Source of the DNA: CAZMZW01 sp963802275 | Lineage (GTDB): Bacteria > Chloroflexota > Anaerolineae > Anaerolineales > Anaerolineaceae | NCBI GenBank assembly: GCA_963802275.1 | Contig: CAWDIB010000005.1 | Location: forward strand, 1-64,000 | Reading direction: 5' to 3' | Length of the DNA stretch: 64,000 nucleotides | Part shown: piece by piece, positions 45,633 to 55,148 of the stretch | How positions within the stretch are numbered: position 1 is the stretch's first letter | Layout: every line of letters begins with the position of its first letter | Notes under the pieces: model-generated | What the model was told of the DNA's origin: nothing | The model's input: the letters and a program-made list of their open reading frames with translations, nothing else | Database searches by the model: none | Translations under genes and position numbers: made by a program

Positions 45633-46585
45633 CTAGTATTTATCAGTAGCGACAAGCATATGCGGGATGGGCAGTTTTCCGGCTGGTCCTCGCGCACGGC
45701 GTATTCCCACAGTAGATTGTTCAGTTGCGCTTCGGTGATGCCCATCTGCTGCGCCAATGGCTCGGCGATGACCACCACCGCCGCGCGCAGCGCCAGCTCC
45801 TCGCGACTGCCTGGCAGGATGGGTTCTTGTGTCACCAACTGCCGGCGCAGTTTGTCATTCAGCTCCAGTACGCCGATATTGTATAAAAGCTGTGGGATGG
45901 AATAGTCCGCCATGCAGGTCAGCAAGTGCATGCCTTCCAGGCGGCCGTGCATGCGTTCCGCCAGGATGCTGTCCATGCGCTTGAGCGCCACCTGCAGCCG
46001 CTTGAGGAATTCATCCTCAAAGAAACCGCTGTCTAAAAGCGCCGCGGTCAATTTCAGCACATCGTACTGGCTGGCCTGAATGAAGTCCATCACCGTGGCA
46101 AATCCCTGCAACTGAAGATAGCGAGCCAAACCGGTCACCCTTTCCCGGCGCTGCATGCCCAGGTAAAGCACGTTGGGCGCTTCCAATTGAAACATGCGCT
46201 GCCATTGGATGGGGGTGATGGCGGCAACCTGTTCCAGCCGGTTCCACTCCAACCCGGATTCGAGCAGGGCGGCCATCATGGCCGCGGTGCTCTTCAACGA
46301 ACGCCCGGCGCGGTCGTGAAATACAAAATCCTGCCCGGTTTCCGGATCGCGGTAGCAGAAATTGACCGTGTTGTAGAACAGGATCAACCCGATCTCATTT
46401 TCGGGGGAGATGGAAAGGATGGATAAAGGATTCCCTTTACGGCTGGCTTGATACTTTTCCAAGCGCAACTTCAGGTCTTGTTCCACAACCTGCATATGAA
46501 GGGTAAGCAGGTCGCTGGAATTTTGAATAATTTCCTTTGACATTCGGCGGACAGCAGCAAAAGGGGTGATGGGTTTTTCGGGCAT
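45633..46585 (-). CDS. Queuosine salvage family protein (DUF2419), copy 1; frameshift near the C-terminus
   Basis: The protein of about 318 residues belongs to the queuosine 5'-phosphate N-glycosylase/Qng1 family, which releases queuine from salvaged queuosine phosphate. Family features: LFYNTVNFCYRDPETGQDF (residues about 68-86), LLTCMADYSIPQLLYNIGVL and SREELALRAAVVVIAE. A one-base change near 45690 shifts the frame. The corrected end is PIPHMLVATDKY at 45633, identical to the end of the paralogue at 48771-49724. Without correction the reading frame runs into the neighbouring repeat. The substrate may be queuosine or a related deazapurine. Confidence 0.8.
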
Positions 46586-46787
46586 GGGTTTATTTTAATA
46601 CAAGGTGGCAAGCAGCACACCTGTTTAAGCCTGCCAGTTTGATCCAATTCATGTTATGATATTTGTACATCATCTTCCTGATCTTTCATCCCCTTTCCCC
46701 GTCAACCTAATCATCGTTATTCATAAGCAAGGAAAGTCGAACCGAATATCTATTTAAATTGTTAAACAATTAAGCATAAGGAAATAA

Positions 46788-48279
46788 ATGAATACCCTCC
46801 TGGTTTATCCTGAATTCCCAAATACCTTCTGGAGTTTCAAACATGCTTTGAAATTCATCGGTAAAAAAGCCTCTTCCCCACCGCTGGGGCTGTTGACGCT
46901 GGCGTCCCTGCTGCCCAAAACCTGGGAAAAACGCCTGGTGGACATGAATGTTTCCCACCTAACCGCGAAGGATCTGAAGTGGGCGGATGTGGTTTTCATC
47001 AGCGGCATGACCGTTCAGCACGATTCCGCGCTTAATGTGATCGAGCGCTGCAAACAAGCGGGTAAAAAAGTAGTGGCCGGCGGGCCGCTGTTCACCATGG
47101 ATCATGACAAGTTCGAACAGGTGGACCATTTTGTGCTGAATGAGGCGGAACTGACCCTGCCGGAATTCATCCATGACCTGCAAAATGGGAACGCCCGCCG
47201 CATCTATCAAACGGAACAATTTGCCAATATCCAGCAGTCGCCTGTACCCGCATGGGAGCTGGCAAAGATGGATCAATACATGGCCATGAGCGTCCAATTT
47301 TCGCGCGGCTGTCCTTTCAACTGTGATTTTTGCAATGTCACCTCACTTTTCGGCCACCAGCCGCGTGTCAAGACAGCGATGCAGATCGTGTCTGAATTGG
47401 ACAGCCTTTACTCTTCCGGCTGGCGGGGCGATGTCTTTTTTGTGGATGACAACCTGATCGGCAACAAGAAGACTTTGAAGAATGAACTCCTGCCGGCTTT
47501 GATCAATTGGAAGAATAAACAGGAGCGGTTTTTCCTTCAATACCCAGGTTTCGATCAACCTGGCGGATGATGAGGAATTAATCCGCATGATGGTGGAAGC
47601 GGGTTTCAACATGGTCTTTGTCGGCATCGAAACCACAGACCAAATCAACCTGAGCGAGTGCAATAAGAACCAAAACCTTCACCGCGATCTGACCGCGGAT
47701 GTCCAGCGACTTCAGCGGGCTGGTTTGCAGGTGCAGGGCGGATTCATCGTTGGTTTCGACCATGACACACCGGGCACAATCGAACAATTAAGGGACTTCA
47801 TTCAGAAGAGCGGCATCGTCACCGCCATGGTGGGATTACTCCAGGCGCCTCCAGGCACCCAGTTATTCGACCGCCTCAGCAAAGCCGGGCGAATTTTAAA
47901 GGACGCGACCGGGAACAATACGGATGGCTCGACGAATGTGATCCCACTGATGAATTCAAAACTCCTGCACCAGGAATACAAGAAATTGCTTAAATACCTG
48001 TATTCGCCAAAAATCTATTACCAACGGGTAAAAGTGTTCTTAAGCAATTACCGTACGCCCAAATTCAAAACCCACCTGGATATTCGGTCAGCTTTTGATT
48101 ATTTAAGAGCATTCCTTCGCTCCATCGTGCAACTTGGAATATTGGGCAGGGAGCGGATGGAGTATTGGAAAATATTCTTCTGGAGCCTGTTCCGCCGGCC
48201 GCAGACATTTTTCCTGGCGATCGTTTTTTCCATCTATGGCTATCACTTCCGCAAGATCAGTGATTCGATCAAAACCTGA
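46788..48279 (+). CDS. B12-binding-domain radical SAM protein (DUF4070-like C-terminus), frameshifted
   Basis: The reconstruction of about 496 residues has an N-terminal cobalamin-binding-like Rossmann domain (MNTLLVYPEFPNTFWSFKHA to about residue 150), the radical SAM cluster CPFNCDFC (Cys175, Cys179, Cys182), the SAM-binding strand VFFVDDNLIGN, and a helical, hydrophobic C-terminal region typical of DUF4070 members, with a near-terminal hydrophobic stretch FFLAIVFSIYGYHF. One extra base near 47545 breaks the frame between QYPGF and ADDEE. Such proteins often methylate unactivated carbons. It lies between two queuosine-salvage genes. Substrate unknown. Confidence 0.88.
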
Positions 48280-48293
48280 GCGGAAATAAAAAT

Positions 48294-48319
48294 AAAGGCG
48301 GAACATAGGTTCCGCCTTT
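48294..48319. terminator. Bidirectional intrinsic terminator
   Basis: An 11-bp perfect stem AAAGGCGGAAC / GTTCCGCCTTT with a 4-base loop lies between the convergent radical SAM and flavodoxin genes. T-rich tracts flank both sides only weakly. Confidence 0.75.
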
Positions 48320-48331
48320 GGTCTTTTCAAG

Positions 48332-48760
48332 TTAATGAAGAGTGGATGCCCAGACTTTAGCTTTTTGAAGAGCATCGCAGGCCAAAGGACCTTGCGTGCC
48401 TTCGACGATAAATCCGGCCGGTTCACCGACCAGGTTTCCGCCTGCCTTTTGAAGCGCAGCGGCGATCTTGCGGGCTGCATCGCCATGAATGAAGAGGCGG
48501 ATGCGAGTATCAAATGCCGCCACTTTCACACCTTTCAACTGTCCCGCTTTTAGAGAAGTCAAAAAAGCAGTCGTCTTCTCGGAAGGCCTCCAGCCCAGGA
48601 TGGGGCTGCCCACCACCAATAAATCCAAGGCCGCCAGATCCTTTTCTTTTGCCTCAGCGACCGATAAGGACCTGGCTCCCTTGCCTAATTCTGTGGCAAC
48701 CTCTTCCGCCACCAGTTTGGTATTGCCATATACTGAATCGTACACCACCAATGCCTTCAT
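48332..48760 (-). CDS. Flavodoxin family protein
   Basis: The 142-residue protein has the FMN phosphate loop YDSVYGNTKLVA near the N-terminus, LLVVGSPILGWRPSEKT in place of the usual 50s-loop tyrosine or tryptophan motif, and the late FDTRIRLFIHGDAARKIA segment. It should be a small electron carrier or regulatory flavoprotein. Its ATG lies 10 bases after the stop of the queuosine-salvage copy 2, on the same strand, so the two are one transcript. A role as electron donor for the adjacent radical SAM enzyme is a reasonable guess. Confidence 0.87.
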   Translation of the reverse strand: MKALVVYDSVYGNTKLVAEEVATELGKGARSLSVAEAKEKDLAALDLLVVGSPILGWRPSEKTTAFLTSLKAGQLKGVKVAAFDTRIRLFIHGDAARKIAAALQKAGGNLVGEPAGFIVEGTQGPLACDALQKAKVWASTLH

Positions 48761-48770
48761 CTTTTACTCC

Positions 48771-49724
48771 TTAGTATTTATCTGTTGCCACCAGCATGTG
48801 CGGGATCTTCATTTGACCTGATCTGTCCATCACCTGCGAAAATTCCCACAGCAGCGTATCCGCCTCGGCTTCGTTAATGGACATCAGTTCTGCCAACTGG
48901 CGCCCAATGACAATGACCGTGGCACGCAATGCCAGTTCTTCACGGCTTTCGGAAAGGACCGGTTTTTCACTTTCCAGGTGTTTGCGCAAACCGGGAGCCA
49001 GCTCCACGGCGCCAAGGTTATAGAACACCTGCGGGATGCGGTAATCGGCCATGCAAGTCAAAAGGTCCATGCCTGCCAGGCGATGCCCGAGACGGGAGGT
49101 TAGCACGGTATCCACCATCTTGACCGCCACCTGGGCACGTTTGAAGAACTCATCCTTATAAAAGCCGCTTTCCATCAGCGGCACGACCAGCCTGTCCACC
49201 TCATACCGGCTGGAGGAGACAAAATCCACAACCGTATTAAAACCTTTATTCAACAGGAACCCGGCCAGGCCGGTGATGCGCTCACACCTTTCCAACCCCA
49301 GGTAGAGCACGTTGGGCGCCAAGAGTTGCAGCATATCGCGCCAGCTATCAGCAGTTAATTGTGCCACCTGTTTCACCTGGTTCCATTGCAGGCCGGATTC
49401 AACCAGGGCGGTGACGAACGCGGAAGTCCGGCGCAATTGGCGGCCGTCGCGGGATTGGTAAAGATAATCCCTGCCGCTGGACGGGTCCCGATAGCAGAAA
49501 TTGACCGCATTGAAGAACAATGCCAGCCCCAGCTCATTCTCTGCGCTGATGTCAGGCATGGAGAGCGGATTAGCTTTACGCTGCCCGCGGAATTCCTCAA
49601 GTTTCTTTTTGAGCTGATCAGACACGACATCCGAATGAATGACCAGCAGGTCGGTTGAATTAAGGATGATATCCGAAGCCATGCGGCGGATGGCATCAAA
49701 GGGGGAAGGCGCTTCTGTTGTCAT
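48771..49724 (-). CDS. Queuosine salvage family protein (DUF2419), copy 2
   Basis: The intact 317-residue paralogue of the protein at 45633-46585 shares most of its sequence pattern: LFFNAVNFCYRDPSSGRDY, NVLYLGLERCERITGLAGFL, LLTCMADYRIPQVFYNLGA, ESREELALRATVIVIG and the C-terminus IPHMLVATDKY. The MADYRIPQ block and the SREELALRA block are the best matches to the Qng1 family. Having two divergent copies within 3 kb is unusual. It is co-transcribed with the downstream flavodoxin. Confidence 0.8.
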   Translation of the reverse strand: MTTEAPSPFDAIRRMASDIILNSTDLLVIHSDVVSDQLKKKLEEFRGQRKANPLSMPDISAENELGLALFFNAVNFCYRDPSSGRDYLYQSRDGRQLRRTSAFVTALVESGLQWNQVKQVAQLTADSWRDMLQLLAPNVLYLGLERCERITGLAGFLLNKGFNTVVDFVSSSRYEVDRLVVPLMESGFYKDEFFKRAQVAVKMVDTVLTSRLGHRLAGMDLLTCMADYRIPQVFYNLGAVELAPGLRKHLESEKPVLSESREELALRATVIVIGRQLAELMSINEAEADTLLWEFSQVMDRSGQMKIPHMLVATDKY

Positions 49725-49831
49725 CCGCTAATTTTAATGCCTTTGAAGTGATTTAAGTTACTGATTTATAAAATTTTCTGAACAACAGGAAAATTTCATC
49801 CAGTAAAATGATTCAGTAGACTGGAGGCAGT

Positions 49832-50735
49832 ATGGCAAAGCTTTACGGCGGCATCGAGGCAGGCGGCACCAAATTCAAATGTGTCATCACCACGGAAGGC
49901 GCACAAATCCTACAGGAAAAAATCATTCCAACCTCAGCTCCTGAGGCAACCATGCGGCAGGTGGTGGATTTTTTCCAAACTGAAAACGGCGAATATCCTG
50001 GTGAGCTGACCGCTATTGGAATCGGCTCATTTGGACCGCTGAACCTCGAACCAAGCTCCCGGAATTATGGCAGTATTACTGCCACACCCAAACCGGGCTG
50101 GAGCCAATTCCCCATATTGAAAACGGTACAGGATGCCATAAAGCTGCCGATCAGCCATTGACACGGACGTCAATGCCGCAGCACTGGGAGAAAAAATGTG
50201 GGGAGCCGGCAGGCAGGTCAATGACCTGCTCTACCTGACCATTGGCACTGGTATCGGCGGCGGAGCGGTGGTCAATGGCAAAGCGCTGCATGGACTCATT
50301 CACCCGGAAATGGGGCACTTTCACATTCCCCATGACCGACAGAGTGATCCTTTCGAGGGGGAATGTCCGTTTCATGGGGATTGTTTTGAAGGGTTGGCCA
50401 GCGGCCCTGCCCTGCAGAAGCGCTGGGGCATGAGAGGGGAAGACCTGCCGGACATCCACCCGGCCTGGGAGATGGAAGCCGGATATATCGCTTGCGCTTT
50501 AGCCGCATTCATATGTATCTTATCCCCGCAGCGGATCGTATTAGGCGGCGGGGTGATGCGCCGCTCCCAGCTTTTCCCATTGGTCCGCCATAAAGTTCAG
50601 CACCTCCTGAATGGCTACATTCAATCGCCAGCCATCCTGGACCATCCCGAGGAGTATATCTGTGCGCCGGCACTCGGCGAAGAATCCGGAGCTTTGGGGG
50701 CGGCTGCCCTGGCCATGCAGTTGATCAATAAATAA
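49832..50735 (+). CDS. ROK-family sugar kinase (fructokinase-like), frameshifted
   Basis: The reconstructed kinase of about 300 residues has the ATP phosphate-1 motif YGGIEAGGTKFKCVI, the catalytic region AIDTDVNAAALGE (catalytic Asp), the ROK motif LTIGTGIGGGAVVNG, the zinc site GHFHIPH...CPFHGDCFEGLASGPAL and the adenosine motif GGGVM. The zinc site and this start motif match Bacillus YdhR-type fructokinases. One extra A near 50153 breaks the frame just before the catalytic Asp. GGAGGC-type ribosome binding site lies before the ATG. It is convergent with rpiB. Confidence 0.88.
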
Positions 50736-50737
50736 AA

Positions 50738-50768
50738 GGCTGACCTTTCAGCCAGCCAGTGAGGTTTT
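50738..50768. terminator. Weak intrinsic terminator between convergent genes
   Basis: GGCTGA / TCAGCC with a 4-base loop (50738-50753), then a T-rich stretch from 50764. The stem is short, so this is tentative. Confidence 0.4.
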
Positions 50769-51217
50769 TATTTATTTTGCTCTTCCATTTGCCGGATCTT
50801 TTCGAAGCGGCGCAGGTAATTGCCGGAGTTGAGGAATTCAGCACCCAGGAAACTGCGCACAATCTCAGCCGCCAGTTCCACGCCGATAATGCGTGCCCCC
50901 ACGCACAGCACATTCATGTTGTCATGCTCCACCCCCTGGTGGGCGGAATAAGTATCATGGCACAAACCGGCGTAGATGCCTTTCAGTTTATTGGCGGCAA
51001 TGCAGGCGCCCACCCCTGACCCGCAGATGACCACGGCGCGCTGCGCCTGCCCGTCTAGGATTGCCCGGCCGGCTTTCCAGGCGAAGTCGGGAAAATCCAC
51101 CCGCTCTTCACTGTATGTGCCCAGGTCAAGCACCTCATGTCCAAGCTGCTGGATTTTTTCTATTATGCAGGCTTTCAGGGGAAAACCCCCATGGTCACAA
51201 GCGACGGCAACGCGCAT
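50768..51217 (-). CDS. rpiB: Ribose-5-phosphate isomerase B
   Basis: The 149-residue protein is RpiB, which interconverts ribose 5-phosphate and ribulose 5-phosphate in the pentose phosphate pathway. It shows ACDHGGFPLK at the N-terminus, the catalytic Cys in VICGSGVGACIAANK, the ring-opening His in CHDTYSAHQGVEHDN, and the phosphate-binding NVLCVGARIIG. Length is standard. The frame is intact. It is encoded alone, convergent with the ROK kinase. Confidence 0.96.
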   Translation of the reverse strand: MRVAVACDHGGFPLKACIIEKIQQLGHEVLDLGTYSEERVDFPDFAWKAGRAILDGQAQRAVVICGSGVGACIAANKLKGIYAGLCHDTYSAHQGVEHDNMNVLCVGARIIGVELAAEIVRSFLGAEFLNSGNYLRRFEKIRQMEEQNK

Positions 51218-51282
51218 AATGCACCTCCCGGTTATTTAATATTACTTCACAGATAGACAGCTTTTCCATTCTAACACGCAGG

Positions 51283-51318
51283 ATAAAAAAATCCGATGAG
51301 ATTGAAGGTCATCGGATT
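51283..51318 (-). terminator. Intrinsic terminator of the copper operon
   Basis: On the minus strand a 10-bp stem AATCCGATGA / TCATCGGATT is followed by a run of seven Ts, 8 bases past the copA stop codon. Confidence 0.9.
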
Positions 51319-51325
51319 ATTAGAA

Positions 51326-53752
51326 TCACAGTTTTGTATTCTTCAACCGCAGACTGTTGCTTACCACGAACACACTGCTGAAGGCCATCGCTCCCGCTGC
51401 CAGCATGGGATTGAGCAGACCCATGGCCGCCACCGGTATAAGGATGACATTATAAAAGAACGCCCAAAAGAGATTTTGGCGGATGGTCTTAAGCGTCCGT
51501 CGCGAAAGTGTGATCGCCCGGGCGACACCGCGCAAATCGCCGCTCATCAGCGTCACCGCAGCGGTGGCAACCGCCACATCCGTCCCGGTACCGATCGCCA
51601 GGCCAACATCCGCCTGGGCCAGGGCGGGCGCATCATTGACGCCATCCCCCACCATGGCAACCAGTTTGCCCTGCTTTTGCAGCGACTTAACCTTGTCTGC
51701 TTTTTCACCCGGCAGCACTTCCGCCATCAGCGAGGTGATGCCCACCTGGTCGGCAATGCTCCTGGCGGTCGCCAGGTTGTCCCCGGTCAGCATGACCACT
51801 TCCAAACCCATTTCCTGCAATAATCCAACCGCTTTTCGCGATTCTTCTTTAATGGGGTCAGAAATGGAAATGATGCCTGCCAGTTCATTATTCAACGCTA
51901 CCAGCACTGCGGTCTGGGCTTGCGCCTGCAACCTGGTCAATTCATCGATCACCTTACCTGTGGGAATCTTTTGTTGTTCCATCAGTCGCAGGTTGCCCAC
52001 CAACACATTTTGTTCCGCCACAAGCGCGGATACGCCCAGACCGGCAATTGCTTTGAATTGCAGTGGTTCGGCAAGTTCCAAAGACTGATTTCCTGCTTCC
52101 GCCACCAACGCCTCGCCAAGAGGATGTTCGCTTCCTTTCTCAACGCTGGCAGCCATGCGGAGGAGTTCCTTTTTCGATAATCCCTCTTTCAGCACCACCA
52201 TTCCAGTCACTGCTGGCTGCCCCTTGGTGATGGTTCCTGTCTTATCCAGTACGACCGTATTGATCCTGCCTGCCCTCTCCAACGCTTCGGCAGAGCGAAA
52301 GAGGATGCCATTTTCGGCTCCCTTGCCGGTGCCGACCATGATAGCGGTTGGCGTGGCAAGACCCATGGCACACGGGCAAGCGATCACGAGCACCGCCACC
52401 ATGTTGATCAACGCACGGGTGAAAACGCTCAGACCTTCAGTCTGGATCGGAATCCTTGAAATAAAAAACCAATAGGCGAAAGTCAGCGCAGCCAGGAGGA
52501 TGACCGCTGGCACGAAAATATTGGATACCTGGTCAGCCAATTGCTGAATGGGCGCTTTACTGCCCTGGGCTTCCTCAACCAGTTTGATGATTTGGGCAAG
52601 CGCGGTTTCGCGGCCAACCTTGACTGCTTCAAATTTGATCATGCCCATTTTGTTGAGGGTCGCCCCGATGACCGGGTCACCCACTTTTTTTTCAACTGGC
52701 ATGGATTCGCCGGTAAGCATGGATTCATCCACGGCGGTGCGTCCTTCCATCACCACGCCATCCACGGCAATTTTCTCACCCGGTTTAACGACGACGATAT
52801 CGCCAACGGTGACATCTTCCACCGCCAGTTCCATTTCCCTGCCATCCCGCAGCACATGTGCCTTCTTTGGTTGCAGATTCATCAATTTTTTGATCGCCTC
52901 ACTGGTGCGTCCCTTGGCACGGGCTTCCAGGAATTTACCAACGCGGATGAGGGTGATGATGACCGCTGCGGTTTCAAAGTATGCATGTCCAGGCAGTATT
53001 CCCAGCAATACAGGGATTGAATAAAAATAGGCGGCCGAAGATCCAAGAGCGATCAGAACATCCATATTAGCTGAGCGATTCATCAGCGCCTTGTAGGCAC
53101 CCACATAATACTGAGCGCCCACAATAAATTGAACCGGGGTGGCCAACGCGAATAGGAGCCAATCGAACCAGGCTGCGTGGCCGATTTCCATTGGAAAGAG
53201 CTTTAGATCACGTCCCATGGATAGGATGAACAATGGGATGGTAAATGCCAATCCAATAATCAGCAAGCGGCGCTGATTGGCGATCTCCTTTTCCCGTGCC
53301 ATCGCCTCGGCATCTTGCCCCTCCCCACCCAGCAGTACCGCTTCAAATCCGGCAGAACTGATGCGCTGGCGAATCTCATGTTGACTGACCAGGGTGGGGA
53401 TATAAGTGACATGGACTTTTTCGGTGGCAACATTCACCTGGACATTGCGCACCCCTTCCACTTTCTTCAGGGCTGTTTCCAATCTGGCGGCATCATTGAC
53501 ATCACCCAGGCGTTTGAGAACAAAATCAGCCTCCGCCTGGGCGATGTCATAACCAGCTTTTTGCACTTTGTTGACAATATCATCCAACTGTACTTTCTTG
53601 CCATCGTAACCTACTGTCGCTCGTTCAGAAGATAGGTTGACGCTGGCTTCCTCAACCCCGTCAAGTTTGTGCAAAGTGCGTTCAATGGTTGCCACGCAGT
53701 TGGCACATGTCATCCCGGTAATTGGCAGAATAACTGTCTTTTTTTCAGGCAT
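51326..53752 (-). CDS. copA: Copper-exporting P1B-type ATPase
   Basis: The 808-residue pump has an N-terminal metal-binding domain with GMTCANC, a second HMA-like domain (residues about 75-145) that has lost its CxxC, eight membrane helices, the copper-translocating CPC motif (about residues 458-460, ACPCAMGLATPT), the phosphorylation site DKTGT (about residue 500), the HP motif SEHPLGEAL and the hinge GDGVNDAPALA. It exports Cu(I) at ATP cost. It follows copZ after 21 bases in the csoR-copZ-copA operon. Confidence 0.96.
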   Translation of the reverse strand: MPEKKTVILPITGMTCANCVATIERTLHKLDGVEEASVNLSSERATVGYDGKKVQLDDIVNKVQKAGYDIAQAEADFVLKRLGDVNDAARLETALKKVEGVRNVQVNVATEKVHVTYIPTLVSQHEIRQRISSAGFEAVLLGGEGQDAEAMAREKEIANQRRLLIIGLAFTIPLFILSMGRDLKLFPMEIGHAAWFDWLLFALATPVQFIVGAQYYVGAYKALMNRSANMDVLIALGSSAAYFYSIPVLLGILPGHAYFETAAVIITLIRVGKFLEARAKGRTSEAIKKLMNLQPKKAHVLRDGREMELAVEDVTVGDIVVVKPGEKIAVDGVVMEGRTAVDESMLTGESMPVEKKVGDPVIGATLNKMGMIKFEAVKVGRETALAQIIKLVEEAQGSKAPIQQLADQVSNIFVPAVILLAALTFAYWFFISRIPIQTEGLSVFTRALINMVAVLVIACPCAMGLATPTAIMVGTGKGAENGILFRSAEALERAGRINTVVLDKTGTITKGQPAVTGMVVLKEGLSKKELLRMAASVEKGSEHPLGEALVAEAGNQSLELAEPLQFKAIAGLGVSALVAEQNVLVGNLRLMEQQKIPTGKVIDELTRLQAQAQTAVLVALNNELAGIISISDPIKEESRKAVGLLQEMGLEVVMLTGDNLATARSIADQVGITSLMAEVLPGEKADKVKSLQKQGKLVAMVGDGVNDAPALAQADVGLAIGTGTDVAVATAAVTLMSGDLRGVARAITLSRRTLKTIRQNLFWAFFYNVILIPVAAMGLLNPMLAAGAMAFSSVFVVSNSLRLKNTKL

Positions 53753-53773
53753 TCATTTAATCCTTGAGTTGTG

Positions 53774-53980
53774 CTATTCCACAGGAGAATATCCGATTTC
53801 TTTCAGCGTTTTGACGATCAATTCCTCACTAGCTGGAGGTTCAAAGGTCACTTCCACCTTCTTGCCTTCCACATCTGCATGGACCTCTTTGACGCCTTCC
53901 AGTTCACCCAGTTCCATTTCAATGGTATGGGTGCAATGCATGCAGTGAATAGCTGGAATGGAATATGTTTTGGTAGTCAT
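53774..53980 (-). CDS. copZ: Copper chaperone CopZ-like HMA protein
   Basis: The 68-residue protein is a single heavy-metal-associated domain with the Cu(I) site AIHCMHCTHTIE and the C-terminal KEIGYSPVE. It uses CMHC rather than the usual CxxC with small residues, and carries extra histidines. The start at 53980 is preferred over the longer frame because TAAGGAGAA lies just upstream. It would deliver copper to CopA and CsoR. Confidence 0.92.
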   Translation of the reverse strand: MTTKTYSIPAIHCMHCTHTIEMELGELEGVKEVHADVEGKKVEVTFEPPASEELIVKTLKEIGYSPVE

Positions 53981-53999
53981 TTTTTTCTCCTTATAATAT

Positions 54000-54269
54000 C
54001 TACACTTTGGTTGCTGTTTCATACAGCTGCACAATTTCCTGAAGCACTTTTTCCCGGCTTTGCACATCGTTTCCGCGTACCGCCTCTGTCACGCAGGAAT
54101 GTAAATGGTTATCCAGGATCATCATGTTCACTTTATTCAAGGAAGATTGCACGGCCTGGACCTGCTGGATAATATTTATGCAATAAGCGTCCTCTTCCAG
54201 CATGCCGATGACACCATGCAGGTGCCCCTCTATGTTCTTCAGCCGTTTGATCAAATCATCATTGTGCAT
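54000..54269 (-). CDS. csoR: Copper-sensing repressor CsoR
   Basis: The product of about 89 residues is a CsoR/RcnR-family all-helical repressor with the ligand set Cys (DAYCINIIQQ), His and Cys (DNHLHSCV), which is the C-H-C Cu(I) site. The start ATG at 54269 follows TAAGGAGTTAT. An in-frame upstream start would overlap the operator and is rejected. It is the first gene of the copper operon and should derepress copZ-copA on Cu(I) binding. Confidence 0.94.
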   Translation of the reverse strand: MHNDDLIKRLKNIEGHLHGVIGMLEEDAYCINIIQQVQAVQSSLNKVNMMILDNHLHSCVTEAVRGNDVQSREKVLQEIVQLYETATKV

Positions 54270-54279
54270 ATAACTCCTT

Positions 54280-54306
54280 ATACCCCCTCCCATATGGGTG
54301 GGGTAT
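54280..54306. promoter_or_regulatory. CsoR operator
   Basis: ATACCCC (54280-54286) / GGGGTAT (54300-54306) form a perfect 7-bp inverted repeat around CCCATATGGG. The GC-tract palindrome flanked by AT matches known CsoR operators, and it sits directly upstream of csoR. Confidence 0.85.
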
Positions 54307-54410
54307 GTTCATTAAACCACGCTTTGGATATTTGTCAATCGGTTTTTGATAACTCTGATGAATTTCTAATAAATTCTTGACAGCCCCTCAATTTGCCTTA
54401 ACATTAGCAT

Positions 54411-55133
54411 ATGGACTCAGGCCGAAAAACAATTCTGATCACAGGCGGCGCCAGGCGTCTGGGCAGGCATTTTGCCCTCACGGCTGCCAAGGCGGGAATG
54501 AATATCATCATCCATCATAGTCATTCAGACCAAGAAGCAGAAGGCACAGCCAGCGAAGTAAGAAAATTGAAAGTGGCCTGCTCAATCATTTCAGCAGATT
54601 TCTCCAATGCTGAACAAACTCAAAAAGTGATGGAAGAATTGTTTGGAAATCATCCTATCGATCTTCTTGTTAATAATGCTGCTATTTTCGAACCCGTACC
54701 ATTCCATGATACAAGTCTGCTTCAATGGCAACGGCACTTGGAAATCAATTTGACGGCGCCATTTCTTCTTTCTCAATTATTTGCCAAATACCGAATCGGC
54801 AAAAAAGGACGCATCCTCAATATCCTTGACTGGCGTGCATTGCGTCCCGGCCGGGATCATTTTGCCTACACCATCAGTAAAGCCGCACTGGCTGCCATGA
54901 CAAAATCCCTGGCGTTGAACCTTGCTCCTGATATCCAGGTAAACGGTTTGGCATTGGGAGCCATCCTGCCCCCTTCAGATGGTAAAAAGGAAGAAGGAAT
55001 TATCAAGCAGGTACCAGCCGGCCGATGGGCGGAGCTGGATGAGCTTGACCAGGCATTTTTATTCCTGCTCGAGGGTCCCGCCTATATCACCGGTGAAATC
55101 ATCCACCTGGACGGCGGCAGACATTTGGTTTAG
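54411..55133 (+). CDS. SDR oxidoreductase, FolM/pteridine-reductase-like
   Basis: The 240-residue short-chain dehydrogenase has the cofactor loop ITGGARRLGRHFAL (residues about 10-23), NNAAIFEP, the catalytic Tyr-x3-Lys in HFAYTISKAALAA and the C-terminal YITGEIIHLDGGRHL. The GARRLG form of the loop and the position directly before folB and folK favour a pteridine or dihydromonapterin reductase (FolM/PTR1-like) over a fatty-acid FabG. The catalytic Ser is not obvious (ILDWRALRPG), as in other pteridine reductases. It lies 15 bases before folB. Confidence 0.8.
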   Translation: MDSGRKTILITGGARRLGRHFALTAAKAGMNIIIHHSHSDQEAEGTASEVRKLKVACSIISADFSNAEQTQKVMEELFGNHPIDLLVNNAAIFEPVPFHDTSLLQWQRHLEINLTAPFLLSQLFAKYRIGKKGRILNILDWRALRPGRDHFAYTISKAALAAMTKSLALNLAPDIQVNGLALGAILPPSDGKKEEGIIKQVPAGRWAELDELDQAFLFLLEGPAYITGEIIHLDGGRHLV

Positions 55134-55148
55134 GGTAAAGAGGTTAGC

